From an uncultured Eubacteriales bacterium (GTDB lineage: Bacteria; Bacillota; Clostridia; Lachnospirales; Lachnospiraceae), in contig OMZX01000026.1 of NCBI GenBank assembly GCA_900315665.1, positions 23,784-87,783 of the forward strand: a stretch of DNA of 64,000 nucleotides, in the 5' to 3' direction. The translations under genes and the position numbers were made by a program. Below are positions 24,684-33,173 of this stretch, piece by piece (within the stretch, counting starts at the first letter, position 1; the number at the start of each line of letters is the position of its first letter). The notes under the pieces were generated by a model. The model was given only the letters and a program-made list of their open reading frames with translations, was not told the DNA's origin and searched no databases.

Positions 24684-25250
24684 ATGGGAAAAACCAGGGA
24701 AACCATCACGAAAACAAGCCAAGGAACAACCAGAGAAACGGTGCTGAAGGCACTCTTTATCGCGCTGCACGTCGTGCTGTGCTATCTCACGATTCGTCTT
24801 TGGAACATGAATATCACGCTTTCGGGCCTTCCAATCATCATCGGCGCCGCGCTGTTCGGACCGGTTGCCGGGCTTGAGATTGGTCTCATCGGAAGCTTCC
24901 TCGCACAGATCCTGCAGTACGGTTTTACCGCGACGACCCTCCTCTGGATCATCCCGGCTGGCGTCCGCGGACTCACGGTCGGGTGGTATGCGATGAAGAA
25001 GCATTATACGATGACGAAGGCGGAGCTCACTGCGGTCGTGATTGTGAGCTCGCTGCTCGTGACGATCATCAACACCGTCGTCATGTATCTTGATTCCGTG
25101 ATCTACGGTTATTTCTCCTACGCCTATGTCTTCGGCGCACTCGCGTTCCGCCTGCTGTCCGCGCTCATCACATCGGTCATCTATGTCACGCTCACGATTC
25201 CTTTTCTACAGCGTAAGGATGTTCTTTTATACGGCAGATATAACGGATAA
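24684..25250 (+). CDS. folT: Folate ECF transporter S component
   Basis: 188 residues, about six membrane segments, with the ECF S-component pattern of FolT: ALFIALHVVLCYLTIRLW, then LSGLPIIIGAALFGPVAGLEIGLIGSFLAQIL and a late Arg-containing FRLLSALITSVIYV. It would capture folate for a shared ECF energy module encoded elsewhere. AAAGGAG eight bases before the ATG is the site masked by the leader hairpin. The THF riboswitch immediately upstream supports the folate assignment over other vitamins. Confidence 0.88.
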   Translation: MGKTRETITKTSQGTTRETVLKALFIALHVVLCYLTIRLWNMNITLSGLPIIIGAALFGPVAGLEIGLIGSFLAQILQYGFTATTLLWIIPAGVRGLTVGWYAMKKHYTMTKAELTAVVIVSSLLVTIINTVVMYLDSVIYGYFSYAYVFGALAFRLLSALITSVIYVTLTIPFLQRKDVLLYGRYNG

Positions 25251-25265
25251 ATTTTGAATCGATCG

Positions 25266-25303
25266 GAGCAGTCCATGGAATTTCAGGACTGCTCTGTGTT
25301 TTT
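25266..25303 (+). terminator. Terminator of folT
   Basis: Stem GAGCAGTCC/GGACTGCTC, 11-base loop, then TGTGTTTTT. It separates folT from the ATP-grasp gene. Confidence 0.8.
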
Positions 25304-25416
25304 ATGAGGCGCGACCTTCGTATGACCTGGATGCACCTTGCTCTAAAGTTTTTGTGATGAATGAAATGTATCGATGAAAAAAGATAGCTAATGAAATATC
25401 GGATGGAGATTAATCA

Positions 25417-26397
25417 ATGAAGCCACAGGGATATCTGATCGAAAAATATGACAATATGGGCGGGGCTTACACCTGCCGACGACTACGTGAAGAAGCGGTT
25501 GCACGAGATATGGAGCTCGAAATGCTCGGCATTCATGATGTGTACAGCACGACAGACGGACTATGTCATGCCGGACAGCGGCTCGCAGCGCGGGACTTCT
25601 GTATCAATCGCTATAAATACGGGCGGCTGAAGGATGAAATCAACACACTGTGTGAACGCGCCTATAATCCGATTTCTTCGTTCAATGCCTACATCAACAA
25701 ATTCACGCAAGTACAGCACATCCGGTCGGATGCGTTTATCATCCCGAACCATTTTGTCGCGGATGGTGCATTTCTCTCCTGCAAAATGATCATTGCAAAT
25801 CACAATGCCTTTAGAAGCACTATGGATTTGAAGCATAGTGCAGACCTGCCGGAATCCGAAGCCTATGATGAAGCTCGCTTCAATTCAAAAGCGAAGGATG
25901 GTTTTACATTTGTGGCGGAAAACCTCGGCGTCCCTTTCGTCATGAAGGGGCTTGAGAGCTCGATGGGCGCGGAAATTTATCTCATCCATGATAAACACGA
26001 GTTTTCTGAAACGCTTCAGAAGTATGCTCCCGAAAAGGAATGGATGTTCGAGGAATATATCAGTACAAGCTATGGACGGGATATGCGGCTTTTCTCGGTG
26101 CGCGGCAAGGTCATCGCTGCGATGGAGAGGCATTCGGAGGGTGATTTTCGCGCGAATGTGGCGCTTGGTGCATCGGTGCGACCTCTTGAAATCACTGACA
26201 CCTTCACAAAAGCAGCGGAAGATATCTACCAGCAGACAAAACTTGATTTTGTCGGCATTGACCTTCTGTACGGGGAGGATAAGTCGTATTTCTGCGAGAT
26301 CAATGTGATGCCTGGTATCGAAGGCATGGAGCAGGCTACCGGCGTCAATGTCGCCGGTGTCATCATGGAGACGATACGGGGAGATTTTCTGTCATGA
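25417..26397 (+). CDS. RimK-like ATP-grasp ligase
   Basis: 326 residues. The C-terminal two thirds form an ATP-grasp fold: FVAENLGVPFVMKGLESSMGAEIYLI carries the adenine-site Lys and Gly loop, MFEEYISTS and GRDMRLFSVRGKVIAAMER follow, and FCEINVMPGIEGMEQATGVNV is the Mg-binding C-terminal strand. The RimK/CofF/MptN group joins glutamate or other amino acids to a carboxylate. Its stop overlaps the start of a Mur-ligase-like gene by four bases (ATGA), so the two act together. GGAG precedes the ATG. Substrate unknown; the folT neighbour makes a folate-like acceptor a reasonable guess only. Confidence 0.82.
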   Translation: MKPQGYLIEKYDNMGGAYTCRRLREEAVARDMELEMLGIHDVYSTTDGLCHAGQRLAARDFCINRYKYGRLKDEINTLCERAYNPISSFNAYINKFTQVQHIRSDAFIIPNHFVADGAFLSCKMIIANHNAFRSTMDLKHSADLPESEAYDEARFNSKAKDGFTFVAENLGVPFVMKGLESSMGAEIYLIHDKHEFSETLQKYAPEKEWMFEEYISTSYGRDMRLFSVRGKVIAAMERHSEGDFRANVALGASVRPLEITDTFTKAAEDIYQQTKLDFVGIDLLYGEDKSYFCEINVMPGIEGMEQATGVNVAGVIMETIRGDFLS

Positions 26398-27740
26398 CGA
26401 AGCAGGAAGCGGAAGAGTATGTATATGCGTCGTATCTGAAGGCGGCACCATACCAGAATTATGCTGCCAAAGATGCGGAAAAACGGCATCCGGAGCTGAC
26501 GCGGGGATATCTGCGTTCACTCTCTAAGACCCCGTGTGTCGTCGTGACCGGCAGCAAAGGGAAGGGGTCTGTTACGAATATGATTGCAAAGATCCTCGAA
26601 CCGTATTTTCATGTCGGACTGATGACGAGTCCGCATATTTTGGATTTCTGCGAGCGATTTAAAGTGGATGGGGTTCAGATCTCTGACGAACAATTTGTGA
26701 AGGTCATGCAGGAGATAAAGTCTTCCTTTGATGAAATCCAAGAGGGATTATCGCGGGATGTGTGCATTAGCCCGATGGGCATCCAAGCGGCAGTAGGACT
26801 TAAGTTTTTCCAGAAAGCTAGAACAGAATTTAATGTGTTCGAATGTGGCAAGGGTGCGCAGTACGACGATGTAAATAATATTCCACATCAGTATGCGGTG
26901 ATTAACTCGATCTTTCTTGAACATACGCGGGAGCTCGGCAGTACGCTTGAGGAAATCGCGTCGGATAAGGCACACGTGATCAACGGGGAACAGAAATGTG
27001 TGTATGCCGGTCCGCAGGCGGATAGCGTCATGCAGGTGATCGAATCCCGCGCGACGGAATATGGAGTGCCGCTTAAATGTTATGGACGGGATTTTTCCGC
27101 GCGTAACATCCGATATACAGAGAGTGGCATGGTTTTCGATGTGGTGACAAATATGCACGAGTATCCGGATCTGCGGGTTCCGCTTCTTGGAGAGCATCAG
27201 GCCAGGAATTGTGCGCTGGCGGTGGCTTTATGTGAGGATGTCGTCGAAAAGCCAGGCGAAAGTTTCCTACAGGGAAATGATGAAGATGGAATGCTGCGTA
27301 AAACCACTCTTCAGGAAAGCCTGGCGGCATTGCATTGGCCGGGACGAATGGAAATTTTATCACAGAACCCGTTTATGCTTTTGGATGCATGTATCAACAG
27401 AACAAGCGCCGAAGAAGTTCTAAAGACGCTTCGAGCGCTTGATATAAAAGATATTACATGTATCATCGGCATCCCGGATGATAAGGATTTTCTCGGTGTC
27501 ACACAGTGCATGCAGCCAATCGCCAAGCACATCATTCTGACGCGTTCACAGAATCCGCACTATGTTTTTACGATAAAGCAGAAGGACATTCTGGAAGACC
27601 AGGGAATAAAAGCAGAATGGATGGATAGCCTGAAATCCGCGTTGGAACTCGCGAAGAGGTATGACGATAAAATCATCATCCTCGGAACAACATCCGTTGT
27701 GGGAGAAGTAGCTTTATATATTCGCAAAATGAAGCATTAG
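26394..27740 (+). CDS. Mur ligase family protein (FolC-like)
   Basis: 448 residues. P-loop TGSKGKGSV at 52-60 followed by LMTSPHILDFCERFKVDG, the FolC-type switch; FECGKGAQYDDVN and a central HTRELGSTLEEIASDKAHVI give the ATPase core; PLLGEHQARNCALAVALCEDV and WPGRMEILSQNPFMLLDACINR mark the C-terminal ligase domain. Dihydrofolate synthase/folylpolyglutamate synthases have this same order, but the spacing differs enough that another carboxylate-amine ligase is possible. Translationally coupled to the ATP-grasp gene. A two-ligase unit is uncommon for plain FolC. Confidence 0.8.
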   Translation: MTKQEAEEYVYASYLKAAPYQNYAAKDAEKRHPELTRGYLRSLSKTPCVVVTGSKGKGSVTNMIAKILEPYFHVGLMTSPHILDFCERFKVDGVQISDEQFVKVMQEIKSSFDEIQEGLSRDVCISPMGIQAAVGLKFFQKARTEFNVFECGKGAQYDDVNNIPHQYAVINSIFLEHTRELGSTLEEIASDKAHVINGEQKCVYAGPQADSVMQVIESRATEYGVPLKCYGRDFSARNIRYTESGMVFDVVTNMHEYPDLRVPLLGEHQARNCALAVALCEDVVEKPGESFLQGNDEDGMLRKTTLQESLAALHWPGRMEILSQNPFMLLDACINRTSAEEVLKTLRALDIKDITCIIGIPDDKDFLGVTQCMQPIAKHIILTRSQNPHYVFTIKQKDILEDQGIKAEWMDSLKSALELAKRYDDKIIILGTTSVVGEVALYIRKMKH

Positions 27741-27803
27741 AAGGCATACTAATAGAAAGTAATAGTATAATTTCTGTAGCGTGTTATTTGCTAAAGACTT
27801 TTT

Positions 27804-27851
27804 CACATTAAATACACATTATATACGCTTGAAATGCACATTAAAATGTGC
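27804..27851. promoter_or_regulatory. Putative toxin-antitoxin operator
   Basis: A palindrome GCACATTAAAATGTGC at 27836-27851 (7-bp arms) plus upstream half-sites CACATTA (27804) and CACATT (27815), all within 90 bases of the antitoxin start. Confidence 0.5.
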
Positions 27852-27888
27852 TAACCTTTGCTTAACAGGAGTCAAAGGAGGTGTTGAC

Positions 27889-28155
27889 ATGAGCACACTA
27901 CAAGAAAGAAGCAATCTTACAATCAGTGTCGACCGTCCAACAAGAGAAGACTTTACAGAACTCTGTGATGGACTTGGTCTTTCAGTTTCTTCATGCATTA
28001 TTGCCTTGATGCGCCAGGCTGTAAGACAGCAGGGAATCACTCTTTCGATGCTGGATGAAAATGGTTTTACCCCTTATGAAGCTGCTGAATTGAAGAGACG
28101 TGCTGAAGATGTAAAGAGGGGACATGTCGAACGACATGAACTGTTCGAGGACTAA
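27889..28155 (+). CDS. Type II antitoxin, RelB/DinJ-like
   Basis: 88 residues. The N-terminal segment SNLTISVDRPTREDFTELCDGLGLSVSSCIIALMRQAV fits a ribbon-helix-helix DNA-binding domain; the charged C-terminal tail (AAELKRRAEDVKRGHVERHELFED) is the toxin-binding part. The ATG at 27889 is set by AAAGGAGG seven bases upstream. It lies two bases before a YoeB-type toxin gene. Confidence 0.85.
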   Translation: MSTLQERSNLTISVDRPTREDFTELCDGLGLSVSSCIIALMRQAVRQQGITLSMLDENGFTPYEAAELKRRAEDVKRGHVERHELFED

Positions 28156-28157
28156 TC

Positions 28158-28427
28158 ATGAGAAATCTGGAATGGCAGTCTGAGGCTTGGTCCGAGTATG
28201 TGGAACTTCAGCAAAACGAAAAGGCTAAACTTAGAAGGGTGAATAGTCTCCTAAAAGACATCATGCGTAACGGTTATCAATGTACAGAAGGAAAGCCAGA
28301 GATGCTGAAAGGTGATCTATCGGGATATGCAAGCGTTAGAATTGACAAAAAGAACAGGCTTATTTTCAAAGTAACAGAAAATCTGGTTACGGTAATCGCT
28401 TGTGGAAATCACTACTCTGATCACTGA
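28158..28427 (+). CDS. yoeB: Txe/YoeB family toxin
   Basis: 89 residues, full length for YoeB. Contains WSEYVELQQNEKAKLRRVNSLLKDI, the family block GKPEMLKGDLSGYASVRIDKKNRLIFKV, and the C-terminal HYSDH with the catalytic-site His-Tyr. YoeB is a ribosome-dependent mRNA interferase. Paired with the antitoxin immediately upstream; more typical YefM partners are replaced here by a RelB-like protein. Confidence 0.9.
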   Translation: MRNLEWQSEAWSEYVELQQNEKAKLRRVNSLLKDIMRNGYQCTEGKPEMLKGDLSGYASVRIDKKNRLIFKVTENLVTVIACGNHYSDH

Positions 28428-28452
28428 TAGCTTTTCTGATTGTTTAAAAAGC

Positions 28453-29317
28453 TCATCGATTCGGATGGTTCTTTTCATAAAAGAAGATATACTGCTGGAT
28501 GAGGCCGGCGTTCGGGCTGTAATTCATGATCTCGGACTCATCGCGGAAGGCCTTTTTTATCGCACGGTTCACCCATACATCAACCGGGAACGCATTCATC
28601 CGTTGGAGTCCGAAAAGCATCACACAGGATGCCACCTTAATGCCTACACCTTTGATCTCCATGAGGGCATCTCTGACCTCATCATCGGTCATGGTTTCCG
28701 ATTCTTTGACAAAATCCGGATGCCTGAGCATCCATTCCGCTGCAGCGAAAATATAAGGCACACGATAGCCGAGACTGCAACTGCCAAGCCCCGCTTTCGC
28801 GAAGGAACAATCGGCGTCACCGTTTTTGTGGCACATATAAAGTAGGTTCAGCCAGAGTCGCAGAAACGGATTGCGTATCGATGATCGGTGCCCCTGCTGC
28901 ACGGCAGAGCTTGTCGACACACTGTGTGATCGCCGGGATATTCTTTCTTTGTGAGATGATGAATGTTACGAGACATTCAAAGAAGTCCTGCCGGATGATA
29001 TGGATGCCATCCCCATAATCCATTGCAGCACGAAGGTAAGCACCGGATGAATCAGACGAAGCTACAGTGTTCCGAATCGCTGTATAATCTGTATCAAGAT
29101 CAAAATAGGGACGCCATATTTTCTCTGCATCTTCCTCACTGCAGTTGAGATGTAGTATCTTCTGATCATTATTTACAGATATTACAACAGATTTGCCAAA
29201 CGCAGTGATCTGATATGCAGTGTCAGCCCCATCACATCGCCGCCAGCGGAAGCATTGACCGCTTTCGGCAGTTTTCTCTAGATCAAATTTCTCTGATAAT
29301 ATAATCTCAGTGCCCAT
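28453..29317 (-). pseudogene. ogg: 8-oxoguanine DNA glycosylase, frame-disrupted
   Basis: Two overlapping minus-strand frames make one Ogg1-like protein. The first (29317 to about 28820) has the N-domain (FDLEKTAESGQCFRWRR, then FIISQRKNIPAITQCVDKLC). The second, in another frame (about 28900 to 28453), continues with LGYRVPYIFAAAEWML and the helix-hairpin-helix IKGVGIKVASCVMLFG holding the catalytic Lys, then FPVDVW with the catalytic Asp. The family needs both parts in one chain of about 280 residues. Catalytic residues are intact, so the break is recent, or is a sequencing error. Confidence 0.75.
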
Positions 29318-29647
29318 ATAAACCTTTCATGCGAATCACAAAACATGGATTGTTCTGTGATTCATACTATACCTTATCGGGTATATTTTCCAGAAACTCC
29401 AGTATGTTTATACCCGATATGGTATAGATTCGTTATTTAATTATGACTGTATTTCACAGGAAAAACACATTTATCTGTATAATGCTTCCTCATGGTGACA
29501 AATCATCAGGTTTGATGTAAATTTTAGGTGTTCAAGTTATTTTCCATAGCAGTTTATATTTGTGGAGATTTTGCTGAAAAGCTGACAGGAACTTTACATT
29601 GAACCTGTATAGTAGCTAAGTGTTTTCATTTGATAAGGAGATTATAC
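29318..29647. promoter_or_regulatory. Control region with tandem dyads TATACC-N6-GGTATA
   Basis: Within this 330-base gap lie two operator-like dyads, TATACCTTATCGGGTATA (29368-29385) and TATACCCGATATGGTATA (29409-29426), centres 41 bases apart, and also inverted copies of each other. They are 51-110 bases upstream of the glycosylase gene. The rest is AT-rich leader before the HAD gene, with nothing else recognised. Confidence 0.55.
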
Positions 29648-30442
29648 ATGATTGATTTTAACAAGATAAAGGGCTTCATCAGCGATATGGACGGTGTCAT
29701 CTATCATGGCAATCAGATTCTGCCGGGTGTTCGGGAGTTCGTCGAGTGGATGCAGAAGAACAAGAAGGGCTATCTGTTTCTCACGAACAACAGCGGCAGC
29801 ACGCCGATGGAGCTTCACCAGAAGCTCGAGAGAATGGGACTGGATGTACCGCCGGAGCACTTCTATACGAGTGCGCTTGCGACAGCGCAGTTCCTGAAGG
29901 AGCAGGCGCCGGGTTGCAGTGCATATGTCATCGGTGAAGCAGGACTCTTAAATGCTTTGTATGATGTAGGCATTACGATGAATGACGTGAATCCGGACTA
30001 TGTGGTTGTCGGTGAAGGAAAGTCTTATTCGCTCGATACGCTGACGACCGCAACGAATCTCGTGCTTAAAGGCGCGAAGCTCATCGGCGCAAACTCTGAT
30101 GTTTCCGGTCCGATCGAAAATGGTATCGCACCGGCCTGTCGCGCACTGACGGCACCGATCGAGATGGCAACCGGCAAGAGGGCCTATTTCTGCGGCAAAC
30201 CAAATCCACTCATGATGCGGACCGGCCTTAAGCTGCTGAACTGTCATTCCGCAGAGGCAGTCATGATCGGCGACCGCATGGATACCGATGTGATTTCCGG
30301 TCTCGAATCCGGCATGTCGACCGTACTTGTGTTGTCCGGTATCTCGACGAAGGAAACCCTCGATGAATATGGCTACAGGCCGACGGAGGTGCTCGACGGC
30401 GTCGGTGATATCGTGAAGGAAGCGGAGAGACTCAAAAAATAG
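29648..30442 (+). CDS. HAD-IIA family phosphatase (NagD-like)
   Basis: 264 residues, the NagD/AraL length. Motif I is degenerate in the usual NagD way, FISDMDGVIYHG; motif II is FLTNNSG; the C2A cap lies at about 80-180; motif III/IV is MIGDRMDTDVISGLESGMSTVLVLSG. Substrates in this branch include nucleoside monophosphates, 4-nitrophenyl phosphate and sugar phosphates. AAGGAG sets the ATG at 29648. It is convergent with the SGNH gene, four bases apart. Confidence 0.88.
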   Translation: MIDFNKIKGFISDMDGVIYHGNQILPGVREFVEWMQKNKKGYLFLTNNSGSTPMELHQKLERMGLDVPPEHFYTSALATAQFLKEQAPGCSAYVIGEAGLLNALYDVGITMNDVNPDYVVVGEGKSYSLDTLTTATNLVLKGAKLIGANSDVSGPIENGIAPACRALTAPIEMATGKRAYFCGKPNPLMMRTGLKLLNCHSAEAVMIGDRMDTDVISGLESGMSTVLVLSGISTKETLDEYGYRPTEVLDGVGDIVKEAERLKK

Positions 30443-30446
30443 TTTT

Positions 30447-31187
30447 TTACATTTCAATGTCCTGCTTCAAGGAGGCTTTCTGCGAGTCTTGCGGTGCCGC
30501 AGCTTCGGCGGCTTCCATCGACCGAATTTTTCCAGCGATAGCCCTTCCAAGCCGGATATGGGAGTCCGGTGTCAGGTGGATGCCATCAAAGATCGAAGCC
30601 TCTGCATAATCATTGCCATCGAGAAACGCGATGTGCTCGGCTTCTGCAACTTCGTGGTATTCTGCAGGAAATTTCTGCGACCAGGCGATGCCGGCTTCAC
30701 GTCCATATTTATCGAAAACATCCCTCCGGTAAGGCGTTTCCTTCATGAAGGTCGGGCATACAAGCAGGATTTTAGGCGGCACATAACCGGCACCAGTTTC
30801 CGGGGCGCCTTTTATGATATGAATCAGCTTTTTGATGCCGTCCTTCATATCATAGTGATCGAATCCATCAGGATGCATCTTCGGCTGGATATCATTGATA
30901 CCAACCATCAGAACGACATAATCTAAAGGACGATGGCTTAAAAGACAGGGCAGAAGATAGGCGTCTGACAGACGATAATCTTCACCTGGTACTTTGTACA
31001 TGGTTGTCCGTCCGCCGAGCCCCTCTTCGATGATATCCCACTGATCGATGCCGAGCGTCTTTTGCATGACACAAGGCCAACGGGTATTCTCATCGTAGCG
31101 GTCGGAGGGATAAGGAGAGGCCTCCTTCTCCGGGATGACGCCATAGGTGTTAGAGTCTCCAAAGCATAAAATCTTTTTTCTTTTCAT
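30447..31187 (-). CDS. SGNH/GDSL hydrolase
   Basis: 246 residues with all four SGNH blocks: ILCFGDSNTYG (nucleophile Ser), EGLGGRTT (Gly), VGINDIQ (Asn) and DGIHLTPDSH (Asp-His). No signal peptide, so cytoplasmic. The GLGGRTT variant is typical of arylesterase/acetylhydrolase-like GDSL enzymes. It may deacetylate sugars given the LacI-controlled sugar-acid genes to the right, but it is divergent from the lacI-type gene and its own control is not clear. Confidence 0.87.
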   Translation of the reverse strand: MKRKKILCFGDSNTYGVIPEKEASPYPSDRYDENTRWPCVMQKTLGIDQWDIIEEGLGGRTTMYKVPGEDYRLSDAYLLPCLLSHRPLDYVVLMVGINDIQPKMHPDGFDHYDMKDGIKKLIHIIKGAPETGAGYVPPKILLVCPTFMKETPYRRDVFDKYGREAGIAWSQKFPAEYHEVAEAEHIAFLDGNDYAEASIFDGIHLTPDSHIRLGRAIAGKIRSMEAAEAAAPQDSQKASLKQDIEM

Positions 31188-31251
31188 CGAAGTGCCCCAT
31201 TTTTAAAATTTTACGTTATGATAGCAGTATCTAAAAAGAGGAAGTGCTATC

Positions 31252-32325
31252 GTGAGTAGAAAAATAACCATCCGCGACGTCGCAGAAAAAGCGGGCGTCA
31301 GCATTAGCTCGGTACACCTTGCGCTCAATGGAAAACGCGGGGTAAGTGAGGAAACAAGGAAGGAAATAAAACGGGTTGCGGAAGAACTCGGCTATCATCC
31401 GAACGTCATAGCGTCTACGCTGAAACGGAAATCCGGATGCATCGCGATTCTCGTGCCGGATGTCATGGACAATAACCGCTACTATTATCCGCCAATCTGG
31501 AAGGGTATCCGCGGCTATATTGACCAGGATATCGCAGGCCTTGAATTTTTGGAATTTCCTTACAATGACTCCACTGCGCGCGAAACCGAGGACAAGCTGT
31601 CCAAGCTGCTGCATGCCCATGAAATCAACGGACTTCTGACCGTCGGACATGAGAATGTCCTGACGGAGGAGGACTGGCGACTCATCGAGGAGCAGGACAT
31701 CAAGGTTGTGTTTATTTCCTCTGTGGAGCCGAACAGGAAGAGACTTACCTCTGTAGAGCCATCCTATGAGATTATCGGCAGAACCATGGCAGAGCTCATT
31801 ACGAGCCGGATAGAACCATATGGAAGCATTTTCCTCTGTGCCGGTAATCCGAAATATCTGGCGCATTCCCGCGTAGTTCGTGGCTTTGACGCGTATCTCG
31901 AGGAGAACAATATCCCGAACCTCGTGTATAAGGATTATTCCTGGACGATCGATGAGTCAAATTATCTTCATATTCTACGGGAGATATCTCGCCAGGATGT
32001 AGCAGCCTGCGCGGCAGTACATTCACAGGGTACGATCCTGATCGGGCGGGCTCTGGAAGAAAGCGGCAAGGCAGGAAACATGATCGCAGTTGGGTCTGAT
32101 ATTTCGGAGGAAACCACGAGACGCATCGAGGCCGGAACACTCACCTATGTTATCCAGAAAAATCCGTATGCACAGAGCTATCTCGGACTGCAGGCACTTG
32201 CAGATTATTTCATGGCCGGTAAGACACCGAAAAAACAGACCATCTATGTGGGCTCCGAAGTCGTACTGAAGAGCAATCTCATCATGTACGAAGACGGCAG
32301 CTATAACGGCATCATGCTAAATTGA
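31252..32325 (+). CDS. LacI family transcriptional regulator
   Basis: 357 residues. The N-terminal HTH and hinge helix are textbook LacI (ITIRDVAEKAGVSISSVHLALNGKRGVSEETRKEI), then a periplasmic-binding-protein-like effector domain. The start is GTG behind AAGAGG. It ends exactly one base before the stop of the convergent SDR gene. Three AAAACGTTTT sites, the classic LacI-family operator shape, occur only in the 34.3-34.7 kb divergent region, so it likely represses the TRAP/dehydratase island on both sides. Confidence 0.9.
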   Translation: MSRKITIRDVAEKAGVSISSVHLALNGKRGVSEETRKEIKRVAEELGYHPNVIASTLKRKSGCIAILVPDVMDNNRYYYPPIWKGIRGYIDQDIAGLEFLEFPYNDSTARETEDKLSKLLHAHEINGLLTVGHENVLTEEDWRLIEEQDIKVVFISSVEPNRKRLTSVEPSYEIIGRTMAELITSRIEPYGSIFLCAGNPKYLAHSRVVRGFDAYLEENNIPNLVYKDYSWTIDESNYLHILREISRQDVAACAAVHSQGTILIGRALEESGKAGNMIAVGSDISEETTRRIEAGTLTYVIQKNPYAQSYLGLQALADYFMAGKTPKKQTIYVGSEVVLKSNLIMYEDGSYNGIMLN

Positions 32326-33075
32326 TTAATACCCGTAAGCCAGTGCGCCACCGTCCACGGCGTAATCCTGCCCGTTGATGTAGGAACCGTGCGGACCGAT
32401 GAGAAAAGCCGCCAGTGCGCCGAGATCCTTCGTATCGCCGAAATCATGCACCGGAATACGATTGAGAATCTGCCCGCGGCGCTTCTCATCCATCACTTCA
32501 TCAAGCATCTTCGAATGGAACCAGCCCGGTGCGATGGAGTTCACACAGATGTTATCATTTGCCCATTCGATGGCGAGACCTCTTGTGAGACCAAGAACTG
32601 CTGATTTCGAAATGCAATAAGGAACAACCAAAGAGAAGCCGAGATGCGCGCTCATACTGGAGATATTAATGATTCTGCCTTTATGAGGACTCTTTTTAAG
32701 ATATGGATAAGCCGCCTGCGACATCATAAAAGCATATTTCACATTTGTATCGAGCACATGGTCAAAGGCTTCCTCCGGAACCTCTTCTGCGCGTGCCTTA
32801 TAAGTTGCGCCGGCGTTATTTACCAGAAAATCGAGATGGCCGTCGTGCTTTTCCGCAAGCTCTTCGATGATTTTCTTCATTTCCGCCTGGTTGCTGATAT
32901 CACCCTTGATGTGGATGGTACCCGGTTCGCTGTCCGGCAGACCTTCCTTTACTTTACCGGTTCTTGAAATGATATAAACAGTCGCACCGGCAAGTGCAAG
33001 CTGATTTGCCACATCGAGACCGATGCCGCTGGAACCGCCGGTTACGATGCCGGCATAGCCTAATAATTCACCCAT
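32326..33075 (-). CDS. SDR family oxidoreductase
   Basis: 249 residues. NAD(P) loop TGGSSGIGLDVA, NNAGAT, catalytic Ser in ISSMSAHLG and Tyr-x-x-x-Lys in YCISKSAVLG; C-terminal INGQDYAVDGGALAYG. Classical SDR length. The ATG at 33075 follows GAGGAGG. Co-directional with the enolase-superfamily gene upstream (98-base gap containing the hairpin at 33144-33166). Resembles gluconate 5-dehydrogenase/KduD-type enzymes acting on keto-sugar acids; substrate inferred only from context. Confidence 0.88.
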   Translation of the reverse strand: MGELLGYAGIVTGGSSGIGLDVANQLALAGATVYIISRTGKVKEGLPDSEPGTIHIKGDISNQAEMKKIIEELAEKHDGHLDFLVNNAGATYKARAEEVPEEAFDHVLDTNVKYAFMMSQAAYPYLKKSPHKGRIINISSMSAHLGFSLVVPYCISKSAVLGLTRGLAIEWANDNICVNSIAPGWFHSKMLDEVMDEKRRGQILNRIPVHDFGDTKDLGALAAFLIGPHGSYINGQDYAVDGGALAYGY

Positions 33076-33143
33076 TTTATTGCCTCCTCTAAATAGGAAT
33101 TTCTTCAAAAAAAGATAAAAGTTATAGAAAGTTACGTAACGAA

Positions 33144-33166
33144 GGCAGGGTTAAACATACCCTGCC
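33144..33166 (-). other. Intergenic hairpin in the enolase-SDR operon
   Basis: GGCAGGGT/ACCCTGCC stem without a T-run; probably an attenuating or stabilising RNA hairpin rather than a full terminator. Confidence 0.4.
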
Positions 33167-33173
33167 CATTCTG

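Noticed and set aside
29368-29426. Dyads as additional GntR/UxuR sites
   Set aside because: They share only GGTATA with TGGTATACA; spacing and symmetry differ.
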